In this document: positions 56,741 to 64,000 of the stretch, one piece after another
How the letters are laid out: each line of letters starts with the position of its first letter
How positions within the stretch are numbered: the first letter of the stretch is position 1
NCBI GenBank assembly: GCA_949130485.1
Contig: OX422196.1
Span: 3,950,889 to 4,014,888 of the forward strand
Reading direction: 5' to 3'
From: Agelas oroides
Taxonomy: Eukaryota; Porifera; Demospongiae; Agelasida; Agelasidae
DNA length: 64,000 bases
Position numbers and translations under genes: made by a program
Notes under the pieces: generated by a model
What the model saw: the letters and a program-made list of their open reading frames with translations, nothing else
Database searches by the model: none
Told to the model about the DNA's origin: nothing

Positions 56741-59227
56741 CACACTATTGATGACAATGAAAAGTGCATGCTTAGCAACAGTGTCATCTACCAATAAAAA
56801 TACATGGTTTCAGAATTAGATGCTTGTTTACGGGCGTCTATATTACAAGAAAAGAGTCTGAAAAGGCAAAGTAGCCTTACCAATAAATGTTTTCCAATAT
56901 ATAGCAATTACCAGTCACATACCAACATTGATTCTGCTGAGATATCCTGCCACTACTTACAGTGAGTGAGTTAGCTCACTCTAGTTCTGAGCTCTTACTA
57001 AAATAGTTATCACACTGATGCAACTGAGATGATCTAAAAATGTGGCTGAAGTAACCGAAGTGTTTTTTTTTACATTGATAAATATACGATGTGAAAGGGA
57101 GATGAAAAAACAAAGTATGGGTTGTATGATACTGTAACAGTTTGCACAGCTAGCCAGCCAATATCAACAACACTACACACATGCAATTAGAGCTAGCTAT
57201 GAACAACACTATACCTCAATAATTAGCAAAGGAAGTTACATACCACATTCACTGTGTTTGTATATTGTGGTGAATGACTTACCATCCAACGAGAAGAAAA
57301 TGAATTCCCAGTGGCACCTGTACAAAGAACACAAATTATAATAACCTACATAACTAATAATGTTGAGTGAACTATGTACGCTTTTCAATTTGATAGAAAC
57401 TAATAAAGGGCACTGACATTCCACTTGATCAGTATCACAACATAGCTATACTGTGCTGGTGACTATACGAAGTTTCCCAGAATGATAGCAAAATAGGTCT
57501 TACAAACTTGTGAAATAGGAGTCATCTCAAAGTTTAATGTGTCTGCCTATAAGAAGTGTAAGGAGGCAACATTATAATGGTGACTCCTATTTCCCAAGTT
57601 TGTAAGACCTATTTTGCTATCATTCTGGGCAACTCAAGCCAATGTCATGCATTATAATGTTGCCTCCTAAAAAGTACAAGGGTTTGAAGGAATCATTGCA
57701 GCCCTAATTATAAGTTATCTTTGATTGGTCTTCACGCTCCACTAGCTGCATGTATTGCTTCACTTCACTGTACGCATAGCAAAGTACATGTATAGCTATA
57801 ACCTGAAGAAGACACAATGAAACCTTGTGGCAGTCTGTGCATGGTATCTCCCTTCTTACACTTCTAGGCAAACAGATATTTTTCTGTCTTCTATGTATGG
57901 CATTCCTGTAGTTAAAATTCCTTTATGGAGATACAAAGTACACCGCATGCATTTCCAAGGTTGCAAGGGACAGGGTGGGGCAGGAAGGCCTGCGGGTGTG
58001 CATGTGGAGGCTAGGGTAAGGCCGAGTTCCTGGGTTAACTTCATTCCAACCTGCAGAAGCTCATAGCCAGTGATAGTATCATTTTGAGTTGATTAGCAGC
58101 ATCAGTGAACAGCTAATGTTAATAATTGCACAAGGCAAAGCCAAGTGCAATCAAGTAATGATCCTAAATTGTAAGAAAAACCTTGCTACTGATCAACCAA
58201 CAGCAATACACTAGCTACTGCAATAAAGGTGAAGTGTTCTTGAATGCTTCCTTGATACTCACATTCTAAATGGGTGCCAATCTAATTATGCAATGCACAA
58301 AAACACTCCAAGATGTGTATGGTAGGCACACTGCAGTGGATTCCACTTTGACTTTAAAAAGGGAGCAAATATTCTTCAGTTTTACATACATTTCAGTATA
58401 CACTGTTTGCATTTGTGAAGTATTATGAAACTATTACTGCAGCTACAGTGACCAGCTCTATGGGTTGGACAATTGAAAAGTCATTGAACTTTACTATAGA
58501 CAGATAAAACAAGTCCATCATTAGATGGTCAGAAGGCTGAATGGCATTGACATGCGATACTAATAATGTGAGCAAAAGCCATAAAAAGTTGGCTCAGCTA
58601 CAATTAAATATAAGCACCTTCGTCTTCAGGTGTCAAAATAACAAAAAGAAACAACAACAACAAAATATGTGAAGCTCCATTCCAAGGACCACAGTTTCTA
58701 TACTGCACACATTTTAGTGTGAAAAAATGTACAGGGACAGTTGGAACTTTGTATATTTTTACTTTCATTTTTCAAACATTTGCCATCCTTACTCATCTAC
58801 ATGTCTATACTTTGTATAAGTTGAAACTGCATCCCAAGATGCTCCCAGCTGGCTTGTTAGTTTGGTGCTAGCTAAATGGCTCACTGCTTAACCTCAGAGT
58901 TCCAGGAAGCAGCCAGACATGAGTCTCCCTGACAGTGATAACCATTAGTACAGGCTAAAAAATAAAGGCTAACATGCAGTGTTTTCAGTAAGGCTCTGCT
59001 TGTAATCATTGGTAACATTGTTGAAAGTAAACTATAGTCAAAAAGAAAGCACTGTCATGAATCTAGACTAGTATACTGTCTGCAAAAAAGGGAGCAGTGG
59101 TACGGGTCTTTTATAAAAGCTGCTTGAAAAGAAAAACATAATTGGAACCCACCTTAATATACTTTAGGCCCATAGTAGCGATGTCAGAGTCTCCAGAAGT
59201 ATGCCCGTTTTCGTCTACAGAGGCCAT
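56741..59227 (-). CDS. Possible small membrane protein gene, minus strand, tentative exons
   Basis: A candidate first exon (59227-59153, MASVDENGHTSGDSDIATMG, donor GTGGGT) and two internal exons with good signals: 57317-57283 and 56787-56741, which join in phase to CHWEFIFFSLDDDTVAKHAL then FIVINSV. Exons between 57317 and 59153 are not identified. The sequence resembles the neighbouring FIIVLVATALLD...YFDDDLG exon at 63944, so both may belong to one tetraspan-like family. A tail-like reading near 56580-56660 (QYQAPSAIYNEAFPGSPPLE) does not match in phase. Confidence 0.3.
57476..57629. repeat. 154-bp hairpin MITE
   Basis: CCCAGAATGATAGCAAAATA... and its inverse (TATTTTGCTATCATTCTGGG) form arms of about 50 bp. 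An AGGAGGCAACATTATAAT block occurs inverted at 57549 and 57651. Confidence 0.8.
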
Positions 59228-59710
59228 ATCTACACATTGCTACAACGTATCTGCATCAAATTGAGTACAGAGGTTTCTTACTCTTAGATGCTTAGGTACA
59301 TTTGTATTTACTAATTTTGTGAAAATGTCTGCCTTAGTCAAGAATGCATGCACTTTTTCGTCGTATTTCATCCTTTTTCTGTGTATTTTTGAGGTAATAA
59401 CAGACTTTGTACTCCTGCTCACAATGACTTTCAATATTCAACAACGAACAACTGTTTTTGCATACCAGACTGGTTGTCCAAGGGGACAGTGCAGGTTTTT
59501 GATTGCAACTTTGATCCAACTCCTGCGGAAATGCTACTATTTACAACCGAAAAACGCCGTTTTTTAAGCGTTTATCAAGCCTAGTGCAGGCATTACACTA
59601 GATATTCAAAATGAACAACCTTCCCTGGACTGAATAGGTACTGACTAACCTTCACAGCGAGTTTCATCTCAATTGGACTTGCAGTCGCTTGCGGAACGTG
59701 TACCGGACGC

Positions 59711-60252
59711 GGGATTCGCTAAATTCACCCGTCTTGAAACCTTATGAATAATTAATCAGATACGGTTAACCCCGTAAACGCAGCGGAGTCACGTGTACAT
59801 GTACAATGCACTGTCATAAACGCGGGAATTACAAGCTCAATAGCAGTGCAGCAGCTGTTCAGTGTCTTCGCGTCCTTGGGATTGTGGCACCAGCTACAGC
59901 AGGTAATCATTCTACATAATGCACAGTATAGACCATTCAAGAGTAACTTCTGAGCTTGTACGTGTAGCTAATTAACTGTGAAAATCTGCATTATAATATG
60001 AAATTGTAGATGGAAGACTGGAGCAAGAGTCTGCAGCGTAGGGGCGTCTTCTTTGAGGGTTGGGTAGAGGATCTCGATCAAGTCTTGGAGTCACACAGGA
60101 AGGCAACGGTCACCAGTTAAGGATCTCGTTCTCTGAATTTACGTTTCTTGTCATTGTTCCTTGTGCTCTAGCCTCGTACGCGTATCAAAGGGGTTAACCG
60201 TATCTGATTAATTATTCATAAGGTTTCAAGACGGGTGAATTTAGCGAATCCC
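59711..60252. mobile_element. 542-bp TIR element with perfect 10-bp target duplication and gene-like cargo
   Basis: Inverted termini begin GGGATTCGCTAAATTCACCC and match for about 62 bp, ending GGTTAACCCC. Both ends are flanked by TACCGGACGC (59701-59710 and 60253-60262). Between the arms lies a spliced open frame. A 10-bp duplication and GGGA start are shared with the element at 35158-37067. No transposase, so mobilised in trans if active. Confidence 0.85.
59756..60120 (+). CDS. Captured C-terminal gene fragment within the 542-bp element
   Basis: An open frame from 59756 to 59902 contains VINAGITSSIAVQQLFSVFA and SLGLWHQLQQ, ends at a GTAATC donor, and joins in phase across a 107-bp intron to 60010-60120: MEDWSKSLQRRGVFFEGWVE, then DLDQVLESHRKATVTS and TAA. 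Composition is protein-like and helical; I do not recognise the parent. The frame enters from within the inverted repeat without an ATG, so it is either a fragment with a lost start or uses 60010 ATG for a 36-residue peptide. Confidence 0.4.
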
Positions 60253-60262
60253 TACCGGACGC

Positions 60263-61407
60263 ATAATCACGCAAAAACGACGTATATTAAAATTTTCTGC
60301 AAATCACTTGCGTTTCTAAGCTCATACAACCTGCCATATAGACTCAAAGTTAATGATATTGGTACCGTTAGAATCGCCTTTTCATGCTCTTTTCAAAAAT
60401 CATAGTTGTTAATGTTATAAATTAATTTCAGTTTTTACCCCGATATCGCTACCCATAGACTACGGCGTCCACAATTAAATCTGTACAACATATTTTCTGA
60501 TCGATCTGCAATAGATAGCTACATCCTCACCAGAATGAGTGCCACTGCATGGTAGGAACTTTCGAAATTTCAAGCCGTTCGAAGCACTAGTTCCACCATC
60601 CATGATTGCATGCGAGTTAACAATGCCAGTGTTGCAATACAGGTTGGGGAGTAGACAGCGGCAGGAGGGAGTGGAATTTTAATGTCAGTAGCCCAGCGGT
60701 ATTGAGTAGGGCCGCGCGCGGCCAATCCGTCGGAATGAATCCGCTAGCGATGTTGATCCACCCCCGAATTCGAATTTTTGGGGGGGATCGGATCCGCTGT
60801 GACACCGGAAAGAGTGAAGGCGGAAAAGCATCCGATTTTTGCGGATTTAGCGCTGAGCATGGTTCATTTCTGGTTTGGATGTGTGCTGGTCCAGATAGGA
60901 CACTCCTGCATGGCCTTTCACGGCTGTCAGTCCTTCAGAGCCACCTCTTGCCACAACTGGACTCGTGTTACCCGAAAAAGATATTTGTGTGAAGATGCTA
61001 TATGCATGGGAATTACTTTGACAAATTCATCTTGCCTCCTTGGGCCCATCCTCAAAGAGATTGAGACTGTACGCAACACTGGTCATTGAATCTGTACATG
61101 TGTCTGTTGTTTGGTGTAGATGTGTGCTGGTGAAGGTGGGACATTCACTGGCCTTTTTGTGGTTGTCAGTCCCCACTCAGATCTAGCCAGAATCTTGCCC
61201 TGGATGCATGCTATTTATTGTAGTGGTAACTTTAACCATTATATAGTCTCAATAAATTATCACGTAACCACGTACAATCTCACAAGTCTCACTGCACAGC
61301 TGCAAAGAGTTAAAATAGCTGTTAAATCCTGTTAGTAAGTAACTTAAAACAAAGTTCAGCAGCAAGATCTCTATGTAGCTAGTCCTCCCTGTTCTGGAGA
61401 TAATGTT
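60263..61407. other. Intergenic with an imperfect internal duplication
   Basis: GATGTGTGCTGGTCCAGATA (60878) and GATGTGTGCTGGTGAAGGTG (61118) start two similar blocks of about 60 bp, each followed by GGACA-TC...GGCCTTT...GGCTGTCAGTCC-like words. The open frames here (60702-60992, 60778-61089) are unrecognised. Confidence 0.35.
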
Positions 61408-63944
61408 TTAGTGGGAAGCATTGCGTTCATCATCAGCAGGTACAACAGGGACTGGATGATCACCTGAGTTGACAAACTGACTGTCAGTGGTTGTGTAGCC
61501 AGGCCAGGCTGAGTACCCAGGCTCGGTCCCGTATCCAGGTGCAGTGGTGTGTTCAGGCCCAGTTCCATACCCAGGTGCAGTTGTGTGTCCAGGCCTGGTA
61601 GCATACCCCGGTGCAGTTGTGGGCATATACTCTGTTCCAAACCCAGATGTTGTCATGGGCACAGGCCTAGTAGCATACCCCGCTGCAGTTGTGTGCCCTG
61701 GTCTGTGGGAGGAAAGAGATATTTTAAGCAGTTTTGTGTGTATGCATGCATAATTTGCATGCATACATATGTTAGTGTATGTGTATGTGCTGTGTGTGGG
61801 TGCATGCATGTGTATGTGTGCATGCATGTATTGTGTGTGGTTACAATATCACGTTTGTGTCCATGTGTTGTGTGTGTGTATGCATGCATTGTGTCTATGT
61901 GCATATACCGTAGTGTCCCGCTAATACGCCCCCTTCGAAAATACGCCCCCCCCCCCTCTTTTCCGCCAAAGTTCCTGCACAGGGTAGTTTGACTCGTTAT
62001 AACGCCCCCCGGTGAGCGTCTTCTGGAACATCAAAACTACACGTGCTTACTATACGTTGCAAGTGCGTTCAGTAAGACTATAGTAGTCGGTGAATCTTTT
62101 GTAAGTTTTGTGGCTTTTAGAAAAGCCGGTTAGATGTTCCAAGTTTTAAGCTGCTAGTTTAGCAAACAGGTTTATCAGTCTGTCAAGGTGTTTTTGTTTC
62201 CCTCTGAAGATGTACACGCACGGAACCACGAGTCCTTTCCCATCAACTTCAGAACGTCTTCTGTCACCATTGACGATGCAAGTCATCTCGCTGCCACTCT
62301 TGTGCAAGAAATACCAGCAGACTCTGGAAATTTCCCGTGGTACATGACCGACAGTGTTGCCGTTCTTGAGGACAGGTACAGCGAAGTCGTCGTGAATGTT
62401 ATTGACCTCGCGTTGAACTGGCAGCTCTTCTCCGATGTAGGGAGACCACGCAGCTTTGTAAACGTAATGTCCGCGAACAGTACTCTCGATCCTGAAAGTC
62501 GTCGCCATAGTTAGTTGGAAGTGTCCTAATTGCGTACATAGCACTTGCGTAAAATCTTTTGGGGGGGGGGGGGGGGGGCTTATAGTCGAGACTAATTGCA
62601 TCCTCGAATATAAGCCCCCCCCCCCCCCAAACTTTAGGCGGGATGTAGTGTACAAAATGGGGGGGGCGTATTAACGGGACACTACGGTACATGCATGTCA
62701 TGTATGTGCTATGTATGGTTGTGTGGGGGATTACTATAGACACTCATCAAACTGTTGTTTTTTTTCACTAGTTCATTTTTTTTTTTTTTGAATTTTTAAG
62801 AAGTCTATACAAACCCAGCTAGGTACTCACCAGACTGGCTTTTTCGCAAACAAAGTGTGACACCAGCAAGGACACCCGTCACTACCTACAATCAAGAAAT
62901 GAAAAGCCATGGCTTTGAGGGGGATATTAACATCTGATATTGAGACCATTATATAAGCTTTACCTTTAGCACAAGGTTGATGATGCACATGCTAGCAGTT
63001 TGCTGTTAAGAAAAATAGCATTGTACCTAGCATAATAAATAAAGAATTTACAACATGCTTCATGTATTTAGCACTAACATTAGAAATGTAGCTAATACCT
63101 TGGCTATAAAATCTACATGTGGTCACAATATCATGTGGATGCATCAGTGGCGTAGCCAGGATGAGCAAGTTACGTGGGCACAGCATGGGCACACCCAGTG
63201 CGTGCGTAACATGCATCTGGCAGGAAATCTGGAGCATGCTCCCGCCATGAAAAATTATACACTCTGAAATCGCTTCTGAGGCCATTTTCGGCCACAAATA
63301 CCATTCATTCAGTCTTACCTGTGGTCGTGCCACGTCCACATGAAACTTGCAATCCCACTTGCTAATACTTGATCTTTGACCTTAGCTTTCCACATTATAT
63401 TTTACCCGGGCACCAGCAAATTTTACGTGGGCACAGGCCCGGGTATGCCCGGGTGTAGCTATGCCACTGGCATACATACATATTTGTCAAATAAGCAAAT
63501 AACTCTGTGCATAGTAGCACTGACCCCTGTTTATAATGAGCTTGCTTGGGCTCGACCATATGTACAATGTTGCACAGTTTCCTAGCATTATTTTACAAGG
63601 ATACCCAGCAGAGAACTGATAAATCCTCTCACGGAAACCTGCAGAGAGTATAGACATAGCTCAATATGTGCATTTGACGGTAGCTAAATATTGTGCACAT
63701 TGAATACTGAATGGTAGTAAGAAAACAGGCATGTCAACAGAGCTTTGAAAAAAAATACTGAAGAAAGTAATCAGTAGCTAGGTGTAGTTGGCAAAATAAG
63801 TGATCAGCTTTTGAATCATAAATCATAAGGATCATCTAGTGAGGAAACAATTGACTTACTGAGACTACTTCCAAGGTCGTCATCAAAATAGAGACCCAGC
63901 TGAATGATATCCAGTAGAGCTGTTGCAACAAGCACTATAATGAA
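61408..63944 (-). CDS. Multi-pass membrane protein with PGY-repeat tail, partial (continues beyond window)
   Basis: Minus-strand exons with good splice signals: 63944-63860 (FIIVLVATALLDIIQLGLYF, DDDLGSS), 62991-62964 (MCIINLVLK), 62885-62831 (VVTGVLAGVTLCLRKSQS), and a terminal exon 61702-61408 of 98 codons. The tail is built of repeats such as TTAPGYGTGPEHTTAPGYGT and ends PADDERNASH. Exons 62991 and 62885 join in phase; the joins on either side do not, so at least two small exons are missed. Pattern is of a tetraspan membrane protein with a cytoplasmic Pro/Gly/Tyr-rich tail. Its intron holds the 61908-62687 element. Confidence 0.45.
61908..62687. mobile_element. 780-bp TIR element carrying a HIRAN-like ORF
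   Basis: Termini CCGTAGTGTCCCGCTAATAC at the left and the near-perfect inverse (GTATTAACGGGACACTACGG) at the right, each flanked by TA (61906-61907, 62688-62689), as for Tc1/mariner or, with TAC, Harbinger-like insertions. Poly-C/poly-G blocks and a second small inverted repeat (62558-62630) lie inside. It contains one intact ORF unrelated to transposases. Confidence 0.8.
62146..62508 (-). CDS. HIRAN-like domain protein, 120 residues
   Basis: ATG at 62508 to TAA at 62146, no intron. Motifs: RGHYVYKAAWSPYIGEELPV, then REVNNIHDDFAVPVLKNG, VGHVPREISRVCWYFL. This fits HIRAN-type folds (GExLxxxRE-N-xxD-AVxV...VGxVPR), which in helicases such as HLTF bind DNA ends; stand-alone relatives are common in sponge and cnidarian genomes, function unknown. 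It lies wholly inside a TIR transposon within an intron of a same-strand gene. The frame is uninterrupted, so either the element is young or the ORF is maintained. The in-frame extension to 62655 is composition-driven (poly-Pro/Gly) and was not used. Confidence 0.7.
   Translation of the reverse strand: MATTFRIESTVRGHYVYKAAWSPYIGEELPVQREVNNIHDDFAVPVLKNGNTVGHVPREISRVCWYFLHKSGSEMTCIVNGDRRRSEVDGKGLVVPCVYIFRGKQKHLDRLINLFAKLAA
63145..63469. mobile_element. 325-bp CAGTGGCGTAGC MITE
   Basis: Left end CAGTGGCGTAGCCAGGA and right end GCTATGCCACTG (inverse of CAGTGGCATAGC). GCAT occurs on both sides (63141-63144 and 63470-63473). CACGTAA-type words inside are inverted as well. Lies in an intron of the minus-strand membrane gene. 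Confidence 0.7.
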
Positions 63945-64000
63945 CTGCAAAGTAGAACTGAACATTATACCGAGTGCATCATACAATGAATGTAGTAACT

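Noticed and set aside
62509-62655. N-terminal extension of the HIRAN-like ORF
   Set aside because: Poly-Gly/poly-Pro from G/C runs of the transposon; the ATG at 62508 gives the domain intact.

Overview
The window looks like nuclear DNA of a marine sponge, most likely a demosponge close to Amphimedon. The grounds are intron-rich animal genes with very small introns (often 50-100 bp), a 6-4 photolyase-type cryptochrome without the full repair-enzyme signature, exons of a GABA-B-like receptor, a DEATH/ankyrin protein with an N-terminal 2A peptide, and a dense load of short inverted-repeat transposons. The species is inferred from gene content only. There is one assembly gap (17226-17425).

Layout. 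1-3134 (+): 3' end of midasin (MDN1). 4.6-5.0 kb (-): exons of a GABA-B-like ligand-binding domain. 5.4-8.9 kb (-): degraded Ty3/gypsy retrotransposon with a 499-bp internal tandem duplication. 9.1-9.4 kb (+): last two exons of transaldolase without the rest of the gene. 10.28-15.89 kb (+): a complete ten-exon cryptochrome (566 aa). 18.2-18.6 kb (-): signal-peptide exon of a GABA-B-like receptor, phase-compatible with the 4.6-5.0 kb exons. 19.8-28.1 kb and 45.7-52.2 kb: two direct copies of a segmental duplication, each holding a Tondu/vestigial-like gene (disabled differently in each copy), a LINE 3' end, a P450 exon relic and a 57-bp tandem array (40 versus 13 units). 28-37 kb: transposons, including a 2-kb foldback element and a 1.9-kb terminal-inverted-repeat element with a perfect 10-bp target duplication. 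37.6-43.0 kb (-): a seven-exon gene (1181 aa) encoding hydrophobic leader, 2A motif, DEATH domain, conserved central domain and about 15 ankyrin repeats. 44-45.7 kb: LINE and MITE relics. 52.3-64 kb: two or three small multi-pass membrane protein genes and two compact inverted-repeat elements that carry gene-like cargo (a spliced C-terminal fragment at 59.7-60.3 kb; an intact HIRAN-like ORF at 61.9-62.7 kb).

The most interesting threads are the 2A/DEATH/ankyrin receptor-like gene, the short transposons that appear to carry host-like coding pieces (a Pack-type arrangement), and the pair of duplicated loci whose members have diverged by array contraction, element insertion and complementary gene-breaking mutations. 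The genes do not form an obvious pathway. All exon structures were read by eye from splice signals and phase and are unconfirmed by transcripts.
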